NCBI GenBank assembly: GCA_037445635.1
Contig: JBBIKC010000030.1
Coordinates: 1 to 42,476, forward strand
Length of the DNA stretch: 42,476 nt
DNA from: JBFMCC01 sp037445635
GTDB lineage: Bacteria; Chloroflexota; Anaerolineae; Anaerolineales; Villigracilaceae
Direction: 5' to 3'
Made by a program: the position numbers and the translations under genes. The notes beneath the pieces are model-generated. The model ran no database searches, was not told where the DNA came from, and saw only the letters and a program-made list of their open reading frames with translations. Of the stretch, positions 16,243 to 24,290 are shown piece by piece (position 1 is the first letter of the stretch; every line of letters starts with the position of its first letter).

Positions 16243-17225
16243 CCGCCAATTCCAATAACGTTCTGCTTCATGTTGACAACCTGGTAATGCATTTTCCCAT
16301 CTATCGCGGGGTATTCCAGCGGCAGGTGGGCGCGGTGCGCGCGGTGGACGGGGTCAGTTTCGATATCAAGCGCGGCGAGACGCTCGGCCTGGTCGGAGAA
16401 TCCGGGTGCGGCAAATCCACCACCGGACGCACCATCCTGCAACTGTATAGGCCGACGGCCGGCCAGGTGGAATTCGACGGCGTGAATCTGGTCCAGCTAA
16501 AAGGCGAGCAGATGCGGCAGATGCGCCGCAAGATGCAGATGATCTTCCAGGATCCGTATGCCAGCCTCAACCCGCGTATGACCGTCGGTCAATTGGTCGG
16601 TGAGCCGTTGATGGTCCATAATGTCGCCACCGGTGAGGAGATCAACAAACGCGTTGAGCAGTTGCTCGAGCTGGTCAAACTCAACCCGGCCTTCGCCAGC
16701 CGTTACCCGCATGAGTTCTCCGGCGGACAGCGCCAGCGCATCGGCGTGGCGCGCGCCCTGGCCTTAAATCCCTCTTTCATCGTTTGCGACGAGCCGATCT
16801 CGGCCCTCGATGTTTCCATCCAGGCGCAGGTGGTCAACCTGCTCGAGGAACTGCAGGAACAGTTCAACCTGACCTATCTGTTCATCGCCCACGATCTTTC
16901 GATGGTGCGCCATATCAGCGATCGCGTAGCGGTGATGTATCTGGGCATCATTGTGGAATTGACCAATCGCGATGAACTGTACGCCGCTCCCCTGCACCCG
17001 TACACACAGGCCCTGCTTTCGGCGGTTCCCATTCCCGACCCGGTGGCGGACGCCAAACGCAAGCGCGTTATCCTCGAGGGGGATGTCCCCTCGCCGGCCA
17101 ACCCGCCCTCGGGCTGCCGCTTCCGTACGCGCTGTCCCATCGCCGAAGCCCGCTGCGCCGAGGCGCGCCCCGACTTCCGCGAAGTAAGACCAGGTCACTT
17201 CGTGGCCTGCCATCTGGTGAACTGA
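16239..17225 (+). CDS. oppF: Oligopeptide ABC transporter ATPase (OppF/DppF type), first pair
   Basis: A 328-residue partner of the preceding ATPase. It has Walker A GESGCGKST, signature FSGGQRQR, Walker B FIVCDEPISALD, the switch region FIAHDLSMVRHI, and the C-terminal Cys pattern (GCRFRTRCPIAEARC...VACH). OppD and OppF form the heterodimer that drives the permease. The start ATG overlaps the oppD stop as ATGA, indicating translational coupling; the open frame upstream to 16206 lies inside oppD. Confidence 0.95.
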   Translation: MTANSNNVLLHVDNLVMHFPIYRGVFQRQVGAVRAVDGVSFDIKRGETLGLVGESGCGKSTTGRTILQLYRPTAGQVEFDGVNLVQLKGEQMRQMRRKMQMIFQDPYASLNPRMTVGQLVGEPLMVHNVATGEEINKRVEQLLELVKLNPAFASRYPHEFSGGQRQRIGVARALALNPSFIVCDEPISALDVSIQAQVVNLLEELQEQFNLTYLFIAHDLSMVRHISDRVAVMYLGIIVELTNRDELYAAPLHPYTQALLSAVPIPDPVADAKRKRVILEGDVPSPANPPSGCRFRTRCPIAEARCAEARPDFREVRPGHFVACHLVN

Positions 17226-17230
17226 ATTCG

Positions 17231-17242
17231 AAAGGAGGTGAT
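17231..17242 (+). promoter_or_regulatory. Orphan full-length Shine-Dalgarno sequence
   Basis: AAAGGAGGTGAT is complementary to the whole 16S rRNA 3' tail, but no ORF follows at a usable distance: an adjoining ATG gives four codons. It lies between oppF and the first binding protein gene, about 80 bases before that gene's own GAGGAG site. Confidence 0.5.
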
Positions 17243-17322
17243 GGCTGTCGGCTGACGTGTAAATCAACCATTGAACTGTAAGAGAGTTGTCCCAAACCTT
17301 TCACATTCGTGAGGAGAAGAAC

Positions 17323-19356
17323 ATGCGTAAACTGTTTGCTTTACTGAGCCTGCTGGTCGTTGCCAGCATGATGCTTTCGGCCTGCGGCCCCACCGCGACC
17401 GAGACCACGGCTCCCGAACCCGGCGCTCCCGAAGCGACCCAGGCCCCCGGGACTCCGTCGGGCATCGCCTCCGCAGATCCGACGACCTTTGTCGTGGCGA
17501 CCATTGGCGAGCCCGAGACCCTGGATCCCGCCCTGGCGTACGAGACCGCCGGCGGTGAGATCATCCAGAATGTCTATGAAACTCTGGTGTTTTACGATGG
17601 CGAAGCCACCGACAAGTTCGTGCCCCAACTGGCCGAATCCTGGGAAGTCTCTGAAGACGGCACCGTCTATACCTTCAAGATCCGCTCCGGCGTGAAGTTC
17701 CACGACGGCGCCGACCTGACCGCCTCCGATGCCGCCTATTCCTTCCAGCGCGGCCTGCTCTTCGGCGGTTACAGCGGCCCGCAGTGGCTGCTGGCCGAAC
17801 CGTTCTTCGGCATCGGTGTTGACGACATCTCCATCGTCGTGGACGGCGAAGGCGCGTGCGCGGATGACCGCGAGTGCTTGAGCGCCCTGCCTGCTGAAGA
17901 CCTGCTCGCCGCGTGCGAAAAGGTCACCAGCGCGATCGTGGCCGATGATGCCGCCGGCACCGTCACCATGACCCTCGCCCAGCCCTGGGGTCCGTTCATC
18001 GCCACCATCGCCAATGGCTGGGGCTCCATCATGGACAAAGACTGGACCATCGCCAACGGCGGCTGGGACGGCGATTGCGCCACCTGGCAGAACTACTATG
18101 CCGAACCCTCCGAGAGCGATCCGTTCACCACTATCATGAATGGTACTGGTCCGTTCAAACTCGATCACTGGACCCAGGGTGAGGAAATCGTCCTCGTCCG
18201 CAACGACAACTACTGGCGCGAACCCGCCAAACTCGAGCGCGTCGTCATCAAGTCCATCGATGAGTGGGGAACCCGCTTCGCCATGCTCCAGGCTGGCGAC
18301 GCCGATCAGGCCACTGTCCCGCCCGAGAACCGCTCGCAGATGGACGCCCTTGTCGGCTCCATGCGCGTCTTCGACCTGGCGGCCGGTAAGTACGGCGAAG
18401 AGGTGGAAGTCTGCGCGTATGACCCGTCTGCTCAAGGACAGGCCAAATTTACTCCCTGCGCTCCAGGCGAGACCGGCACTGGCGGTCCCTTCCGTCTCTA
18501 CATCGGACGCCCGGCCATCTCCAGCCAGGACCTGTTCATGACCTTCAACATTGCCGAAACCTCGAACTACGTCGGCTCCGGCCAGTTGGACGGCAACGGC
18601 ATCCCGCTGGACTTCTTCTCGGATGTCCATATCCGCAAGGCCTTCGCCTACTGCTTCGACTGGGATACCTACATCAGCGACGTGTTCGACGGTGAAGCGG
18701 TTCAGCAGCCTGTGCTCGCCCGCCAGGGCATGCCCGGCTACGAGGCCGACGCCCCTGTCTATACCTACGACCCGGCCCAATGCGAGGCTGAGTTCAAGGC
18801 CGCCGATCTGGATAAGGATGGAATTGCTGCTGGCGACGATCCCGAAGGCGACGTTTGGACCACTGGCTTCCGCCTCCAGGCTCTGTACAACCAGGGCAAC
18901 ACCTCCCGCCAGGTTGTGTCCGAGATCCTGTCTTCCAACATCGCCGCGGTCAACGAACTGTTCGTGATCGAGACCGTGGGTCTGCCGTGGCCGACCTTCC
19001 TGCGCACCCTGCGCGCTTCCGAGGCTCCGTACTTCGTGAGCGGCTGGCTGGAAGACATCCACGACCCGCACAACTGGTACCAGCCCTACATGATTGGCAC
19101 CTACGCGAGCCGCCAGAAGATGCCTGCCGACCTGAAGGCGCAGTTCTCTGATATCCTCGATCGCGGCGTCGGCGCGACCGACCCGGCCGAGCGCCAGGCG
19201 ATCTACGAAGAGGCGAATGCCCTCTACTATGAGCAGGTTCCCACCATCCTGCTTGCCACGGCCACCAGCCATGGCTTCGAACAGCGCTGGGTGCACGGCG
19301 CCATCCTCAACCCGATCTTCTCCGGCAACTACTTCTACACGATGTACAAAGATTAG
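17323..19356 (+). CDS. oppA: Peptide-binding lipoprotein (SBP family 5), first
   Basis: A 677-residue extracellular lipoprotein that captures peptides for the transporter. The signal peptide ends in the lipobox LSAC with Cys21 as the lipidated residue, followed by a Thr/Pro/Glu-rich linker. The family 5 body is clear: PETLDPALAYETAGGEIIQNVYETL, then KFHDGADLTASDAAYSFQRGL, then GTGPFKLDHWTQGEEIVLVRNDNYW. It is longer than the usual 500-600 residues because of extra loops rich in Asp (for example around DKDGIAAGDDPEGD, which resembles a calcium-binding dockerin-like or EF-hand loop). ATG at 17323 follows GAGGAG. Two strong hairpins follow the stop. Confidence 0.94.
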   Translation: MRKLFALLSLLVVASMMLSACGPTATETTAPEPGAPEATQAPGTPSGIASADPTTFVVATIGEPETLDPALAYETAGGEIIQNVYETLVFYDGEATDKFVPQLAESWEVSEDGTVYTFKIRSGVKFHDGADLTASDAAYSFQRGLLFGGYSGPQWLLAEPFFGIGVDDISIVVDGEGACADDRECLSALPAEDLLAACEKVTSAIVADDAAGTVTMTLAQPWGPFIATIANGWGSIMDKDWTIANGGWDGDCATWQNYYAEPSESDPFTTIMNGTGPFKLDHWTQGEEIVLVRNDNYWREPAKLERVVIKSIDEWGTRFAMLQAGDADQATVPPENRSQMDALVGSMRVFDLAAGKYGEEVEVCAYDPSAQGQAKFTPCAPGETGTGGPFRLYIGRPAISSQDLFMTFNIAETSNYVGSGQLDGNGIPLDFFSDVHIRKAFAYCFDWDTYISDVFDGEAVQQPVLARQGMPGYEADAPVYTYDPAQCEAEFKAADLDKDGIAAGDDPEGDVWTTGFRLQALYNQGNTSRQVVSEILSSNIAAVNELFVIETVGLPWPTFLRTLRASEAPYFVSGWLEDIHDPHNWYQPYMIGTYASRQKMPADLKAQFSDILDRGVGATDPAERQAIYEEANALYYEQVPTILLATATSHGFEQRWVHGAILNPIFSGNYFYTMYKD

Positions 19357-19382
19357 TTGTCCGCGCGGTTGATTGACTAGTG

Positions 19383-19412
19383 TTCCGGGGACCCGGCAGC
19401 GGGTCCCCGGAA
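19383..19412 (+). terminator. Strong intercistronic hairpin after oppA
   Basis: Stem TTCCGGGGACCCG / CGGGTCCCCGGAA with a GCAG loop and no T run. It probably protects the oppA message or reduces read-through to the permeases. Confidence 0.75.
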
Positions 19413-19419
19413 TTCCTCG

Positions 19420-19473
19420 CCTTGTCATGCGCAGCGCGCCGGAGTACGCCTCCGGCCCGCTGCCGATGACAAG
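19420..19473 (+). repeat. Second hairpin before oppB
   Basis: Outer arms CTTGTCAT / ATGACAAG enclose inner arms GCCGGAG / CTCCGGC. It follows directly on the first hairpin and ends about 27 bases before the oppB ATG. Confidence 0.65.
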
Positions 19474-19500
19474 TATGCCAAACTCGTTTCGAGGTGCTGA

Positions 19501-20565
19501 ATGATTACGTACATTATCCGCCGCTTGTTGCTCGTTCCAGTTCTGCTCTTCGGCGTGACCATTCTGATCTTTGGAATGTTGTCCTTCCTGGAACCCGATG
19601 AGCGGGTCGCTTTGTACATCCGCGGCGACCCCAAATCGGACGAGCAGGTGGATGCCTTTATCAAGAAGTATTGCCTGGATTGCCCGATTCATGTTCAGTA
19701 CTATAACTGGCTGGTCGGCAAAGTGGACCCTGTGAGCGGGGAGCGGGAGGGCGGGATCCTGTTCGGCGATTTCGGCTGGTCGAAGACCGGTTCCCAACCG
19801 GTGGCGCAACTGATAGGGCGGCGTTTCCCCAACACGCTGGATTTGACCATTTGGGCGGTCGCGCCTGTTATCCTCGTGGGTATTTGGCTGGGGGTACAGG
19901 CGGCAGTTCATCATAACGGCTTTATAGACCAGGCGGCGCGCGTCTTCAGCATCGTCGGCACATCCTTTCCCACTTTTGTGTTCGGCCTGCTGGTGTTGAT
20001 GTTCTTCTACGCCAATTTGAAGTGGTTTCCCCCCGGCCGCCTGTCGGATTGGGCCAGTCAGATTGTCAATTCCGGCGAGTTCCACCGCTATACTTCCCTG
20101 CTTACCTTCGACGCCCTGCTCAACGGCCGCTTCGATATCTTCCTGGACGCCCTGCGTCACATGTTCCTGCCCATCCTGACCCTCTCTTATATCAGTTGGG
20201 CTACCTTCCTGCGGGTGACGCGCGGCTCGATGCTCGAAACCCTGCGCCAGGAGTACGTCACCACCGCGCGCGCCAAAGGCCTGCCGGAAAAAGACGTGAT
20301 TTACAAGCATGCCCAGCCGAACGCCATGCTGCCGGTGGTGACGCTGGCAGGCTTTACCGTCGTCGGCTTAATGGGCGGCGTGATCATTACCGAGACTGTG
20401 TTCGATTACCCGGGCATCGGTTCTGCGGCCGCGGCGGCCTCGGTGCAGCAGGATGTGGTCACTGTGCTCGGCTTTGCGCTTTTCAACGGTTTCATTCTCA
20501 TCGTGGCGAACCTCGTGGTGGATATCCTGTACGCTGTGGTTGATCCCCGCGTGCGATTGGCCTAG
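19501..20565 (+). CDS. oppB: Peptide ABC transporter permease (OppB/DppB type)
   Basis: A 354-residue membrane subunit. The first helix is IIRRLLLVPVLLFGVTILIFG, followed by a large external loop (about residues 40-110, with CLDCPIHVQYYNW), then a five-helix permease core. The cytoplasmic coupling helix (EAA motif) is EYVTTARAKGLPEKDVIYKHAQPNAMLP, which contacts the ATPases. It begins 27 bases after a double hairpin, with GAGGTG upstream of the ATG. It ends nine bases before oppC. Confidence 0.95.
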   Translation: MITYIIRRLLLVPVLLFGVTILIFGMLSFLEPDERVALYIRGDPKSDEQVDAFIKKYCLDCPIHVQYYNWLVGKVDPVSGEREGGILFGDFGWSKTGSQPVAQLIGRRFPNTLDLTIWAVAPVILVGIWLGVQAAVHHNGFIDQAARVFSIVGTSFPTFVFGLLVLMFFYANLKWFPPGRLSDWASQIVNSGEFHRYTSLLTFDALLNGRFDIFLDALRHMFLPILTLSYISWATFLRVTRGSMLETLRQEYVTTARAKGLPEKDVIYKHAQPNAMLPVVTLAGFTVVGLMGGVIITETVFDYPGIGSAAAAASVQQDVVTVLGFALFNGFILIVANLVVDILYAVVDPRVRLA

Positions 20566-20574
20566 GAGGCACTC

Positions 20575-21612
20575 ATGGCTCAAGCAGTCCCCTCTGGCAA
20601 TAACGAACTTCTCGGCGAGATGGTGGCCATGCGCAAGATCGGCCGCCTGGAGCGATTCCTGGGCCCGGACAACTACCGTCTGCTTCAAGGGTTGATGAAG
20701 ACGCCGGCTTCCATCACCGGCTTCGCGCTGATCGTCTTTTTCACCATCGTGGCGCTTGCCGCGCCGGTGCTGGCCCCGCCTGTCACCAGCGACCCGTACA
20801 AGATCCCGCGCGACGGCTTCAAGGCCGAGCCGAGACCCATCGGCGAGCCGTGGGATAAGAACGCCCCGGAAATTCCCTTCTGGTACAAGGCGCTGACCGG
20901 CAACGATACCTGGGTGCACCTCTTCGGCACCGCGCAGGGACAGTACGATATCTACTACGGTGTGATCTGGGGTACGCGCACGGCCTTCAAGACCGGCCTG
21001 ATCGTCGTGTTCTCCACCGTGTTGATCGGTATCGTGGTCGGCTCGATCTCCGCGTATTACGGTGGGATCGTGGATAATATTCTCATGCGCATCGTGGATA
21101 TTCTCCTCATCCTGCCCAGCCTGATGGCCACCCTCATCCTCGCGGCGGTGCTCACCCCAAAGATCGGACGGAGCGTCCTGCCGGTCATGATCTCGCTGAT
21201 CGCCTTCGGCTGGCTCGGCTACGCCCGCATCATCCGCGGCGATATCCTCTCGGTCAAGGAACGCGATTACATCATGGCCGCCCGCGTACTGGGCGTGAAG
21301 GACAGCCGCATCCTCTTCCGCCACATCATCCCCAACGCCATCTTCCCCACACTGGTGCTGGCCTCGCTTGCCATTGGCGATGTGGTGCTCTCCTTTGCCG
21401 CGCTCTCCTTCCTCGGCATCGGCGTGGAGGTGGGCTATGCCGACTGGGGACAGGTGCTGGCCTTTGCCCGCAACTGGATCACCAGCCTCAACACGTACTG
21501 GTACATCATCGTTTTCCCGGGCATCACTCTTGTGCTCTTCGTCATGGGCTGGAACCTGCTGGGCGACGCCCTGCGCGATGTGCTCGACCCGCGCATGCGC
21601 GGCAAGATATAG
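20575..21612 (+). CDS. oppC: Peptide ABC transporter permease (OppC/DppC type)
   Basis: A 345-residue permease that pairs with OppB. It has the N-terminal OppC-type segment ending SITGFALIVFFTIVALAAPVLAP, an external loop of about 90 residues, then five helices and the EAA motif DYIMAARVLGVKDSRILFRHIIPNAIFP. AGGAGG lies six bases before the ATG. The following gene starts nine bases after the stop. Confidence 0.95.
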   Translation: MAQAVPSGNNELLGEMVAMRKIGRLERFLGPDNYRLLQGLMKTPASITGFALIVFFTIVALAAPVLAPPVTSDPYKIPRDGFKAEPRPIGEPWDKNAPEIPFWYKALTGNDTWVHLFGTAQGQYDIYYGVIWGTRTAFKTGLIVVFSTVLIGIVVGSISAYYGGIVDNILMRIVDILLILPSLMATLILAAVLTPKIGRSVLPVMISLIAFGWLGYARIIRGDILSVKERDYIMAARVLGVKDSRILFRHIIPNAIFPTLVLASLAIGDVVLSFAALSFLGIGVEVGYADWGQVLAFARNWITSLNTYWYIIVFPGITLVLFVMGWNLLGDALRDVLDPRMRGKI

Positions 21613-21621
21613 CGCAAGTCT

Positions 21622-22311
21622 GTGCGTAACAGCCTCAGCCTCCAATTCATCCTCCTGCCCTTTGGAATAGCCCTGCTTCTGGCAGGGCTATTCTTCGATA
21701 ACGGCGCGGCCGCGCATGTTCTCCAATCTGCCACGCCGACCCCTGACCGCCTGGCCAAACCCACACTGCCCGCCTCGCCCAATCAGGCCGACCTCGGCGC
21801 GCAGGTGTACTGGCTCTCCTGCCTGCCCTGTCACGGCGACCGCGGCCAGGGCCTGACCGACGAGTTCCGCGCCGCCTATCCGCCGGAAGAGCAATACTGC
21901 TGGGAGCGCGGCTGTCACGGCGAGAATCCCTACGAAAGCGGCTTTACACTGCCAAAAACCATCCCTGCCGTGATCGGCCCCGATGCCTTGAAAAAGTTCA
22001 CCGACGCGGCGCAGCTGAAAGCCTACATCCGCGCTGCCATGCCATTCTGGGATCCCGGCAGTCTCACGGATGACGACGCCTGGAAAGTGACCGCCTTCCT
22101 CCTGCGCCAGAACGGGTTGTGGAACGCCTCCGGCGAACTGAACGAATCCAACGCGGCACAGGTTATAATTCCCGGTGCCCAGCCGACGCCTGCCTCCGCG
22201 CAGGAAGATGTTGCACGCGAGACGCAATTCCCAGTCGTACCGGCTGTGATCGTTCTAGCCATCCTCGTTGCGGCCGCGCTGATCCTGTTCCCGCGCCGCG
22301 GCAAATCCTGA
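21622..22311 (+). CDS. Membrane-anchored cytochrome c with an extra CX4CH motif
   Basis: A 229-residue protein with an N-terminal signal or anchor helix (about 5-25), a class I cytochrome c domain (about 55-165), a Pro/Thr/Ala linker and a C-terminal membrane helix (about 205-223) followed by RRGKS. The haem motif is CLPCH at 67-71, and the axial Met lies in AAMPFWDPG. A second site, CWERGCH at 93-99, has four residues between the cysteines. It could bind a second haem through a rare CX4CH motif or form a disulfide with a nearby His. The start is GTG at 21622, nine bases after oppC. Its place inside a peptide transporter operon is odd; a link to respiration is plausible but not shown. Confidence 0.85.
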   Translation: MRNSLSLQFILLPFGIALLLAGLFFDNGAAAHVLQSATPTPDRLAKPTLPASPNQADLGAQVYWLSCLPCHGDRGQGLTDEFRAAYPPEEQYCWERGCHGENPYESGFTLPKTIPAVIGPDALKKFTDAAQLKAYIRAAMPFWDPGSLTDDDAWKVTAFLLRQNGLWNASGELNESNAAQVIIPGAQPTPASAQEDVARETQFPVVPAVIVLAILVAAALILFPRRGKS

Positions 22312-22325
22312 CCAAGGGGCTTCCC

Positions 22326-24275
22326 ATGTTATCAATGACTGGCAAAAGAATCCTTTTCTTTTTTCTGTTGACTGCATTTCTACTGTCCGCCTGCGGCGCG
22401 CGGACGGATGCCGCGCCCACCTCGACTGAGGAAGCCGGTCTGCCCACCCCGGCCTTTACATCCACACCGCTCCCGCCGCGCGAATTGACCGTCTGCCTCG
22501 GCGAACAGCCCAACACGCTCTATCCCTTCGGCCTGCCCAATGCGGCGGCGCGTTCGGTGCTGGCCGCCATCTACGACGGGCCGATGGATCTGTTGAACTA
22601 TGAATATTACCCGGTCATCCTCGAGAAACTTCCCAGCCTGAGCGCGGGGGACGCCGAGATTGCCGAGGTAACGGTGGGGCAGGGGGACGAGGTGATAGAC
22701 GCCTCGGGGAATCTCGTGCTCCTCGAACCGGGGACAGCCGTTCGTCCCGCCGGCTGCCGCACGGATAACTGCGTCGTCGTCTATGACGGGACCAACCCCG
22801 TCACCATGGATCAGATAATCGTCAATTTCACCCTCCTGCCCAACCTGGCCTGGTCCGACGGCGAGCCGCTCACCGCGGACGATTCGGTCTATGCCTTCGA
22901 AGTGGCCTCCGAAGCCGCCACACCCGGCTCGAAGTTCCTGGTGGATCGCACGCAGGCCTACGAGGCCACGGACGAGTTGAGCACCCAATGGTGGGGCAGG
23001 CCCGGCTTCATTGACCCAACCTACTTTACTAATTTCTGGATGCCCCTGCCGCGCCACCTGTGGGGCAATTTCCCGGCCGCCGAACTGCCCACGCTCGACA
23101 TCTCCTCCCGCACGCCGACCGGCTGGGGCGCGTACGTGCTCGAATCCTGGAACGGCGACGAACTCCTGCTCAAAAAGAACCCGTTCTACTTCCGCGCCGC
23201 CGAGGGACTGCCGAAGTTCGACATCCTGCGCTTCCGCGTCGTCGGCGACCCGGATGCCGCCGTCAGCGACCTGATCGAGGGAGAATGCGACGTGCTGGAT
23301 ACCAGCATCCGCCTCGAAGGGCACGTGGGCCTGTTGCTCCAGATGAGAAATGCGAACCAGGCCCGCACCCTCTTCGGGCAGACCCCCAACATCGAATGGC
23401 TGGCCTTCGGCATCACACCCGCCTCCTACGACGACGGCTATTCGCCCGCCGCCCCCTCCAGGGACCGCCCCGACATCTTCGGCGATGCGCGCGTGCGCCG
23501 CGCCTTTGCCCTGTGCCTCGACCGCCAGCAGGTGGTGGACACCGTCCTGTACGGACTCTCGGTCATTCCCAACACTTATATGTCTCCCGACCATCCGCTT
23601 TATCTCGATAACCTGCCGGCGTACTCATACGATGTGGCCGCGGGAAGTCAACTGCTGGAACAGGCCGGGTGGCTCGACCACGATAGAAACCCCGCCACCC
23701 TCCGCGTGGCGCAGGGCATCCCGGATGTGCCGACCGGCACGCCGCTTTCCGTCACCTACATAACCACCTCGGCCACCCAGCGCCGCCAGGTGGCCGAGAT
23801 CCTGTCCGCCTCGCTGTCCCAGTGCGGCATCGGCGTCACGGTCGTCAACGCCAGCCAGGTGGATTTCTACGCCGAAGGTCCGATCGGTCCGCTGTTCGGC
23901 CGCCAATTCGACCTCGCCGAATATGCCATGGCCGCCGCGTCCGCCGCGCCGCAGTGCGCCCGCTTTACCAGCGCCGAGATTCCCGACGCGGGCAACAATT
24001 GGGTCGGCACAAATGTCGGCGGATACGAAAACCTTGAATTCGACAACGCCTGCGAGACGGCGCGCCAGTCCCTGCCCGGCGATTCGGCATACGTCAATTC
24101 ATATAACGATACGCAGACCATCTTTGCCGAAGACCTGCCGGCCGTGCCTCTCTACGTGCGGATCGAAGTGGGCGCGGCGCGGCCGGACCTGTGCGGATTC
24201 GACCTCGACCCGACCGCCGCCTCCGACCTGTGGGGCATCGAATCCTTCGACGTTGGACCTGCCTGCGGCCAATAG
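22326..24275 (+). CDS. Peptide-binding lipoprotein (SBP family 5), second
   Basis: A 649-residue lipoprotein with signal sequence and lipobox LLSAC (Cys23). Family 5 features include PNTLYPFGLPNAAARSVLAAIYDG, LAWSDGEPLTADDSVYAFE, GWGAYVLESWNGDELLLKKNPFY and RVRRAFALCLDRQQVVDTVLYG. It diverges clearly from the first binding protein, so it likely binds a different peptide or solute. ATG at 22326 follows AAGGGG; the frame is open upstream but overlaps the cytochrome gene. The third binding protein starts 15 bases after its stop. Confidence 0.92.
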   Translation: MLSMTGKRILFFFLLTAFLLSACGARTDAAPTSTEEAGLPTPAFTSTPLPPRELTVCLGEQPNTLYPFGLPNAAARSVLAAIYDGPMDLLNYEYYPVILEKLPSLSAGDAEIAEVTVGQGDEVIDASGNLVLLEPGTAVRPAGCRTDNCVVVYDGTNPVTMDQIIVNFTLLPNLAWSDGEPLTADDSVYAFEVASEAATPGSKFLVDRTQAYEATDELSTQWWGRPGFIDPTYFTNFWMPLPRHLWGNFPAAELPTLDISSRTPTGWGAYVLESWNGDELLLKKNPFYFRAAEGLPKFDILRFRVVGDPDAAVSDLIEGECDVLDTSIRLEGHVGLLLQMRNANQARTLFGQTPNIEWLAFGITPASYDDGYSPAAPSRDRPDIFGDARVRRAFALCLDRQQVVDTVLYGLSVIPNTYMSPDHPLYLDNLPAYSYDVAAGSQLLEQAGWLDHDRNPATLRVAQGIPDVPTGTPLSVTYITTSATQRRQVAEILSASLSQCGIGVTVVNASQVDFYAEGPIGPLFGRQFDLAEYAMAAASAAPQCARFTSAEIPDAGNNWVGTNVGGYENLEFDNACETARQSLPGDSAYVNSYNDTQTIFAEDLPAVPLYVRIEVGAARPDLCGFDLDPTAASDLWGIESFDVGPACGQ

Positions 24276-24290
24276 GCCGATTCCCCGCCC

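Noticed and set aside
17341..20310. A 989-codon open frame on the minus strand across oppA and oppB
   Set aside because: It is antisense to two well-supported genes and arises from GC-rich codon bias; its protein is low-complexity and matches nothing.
22380..23594. A 404-codon minus-strand frame
   Set aside because: Antisense to the second binding lipoprotein and without a ribosome binding site or known domain.
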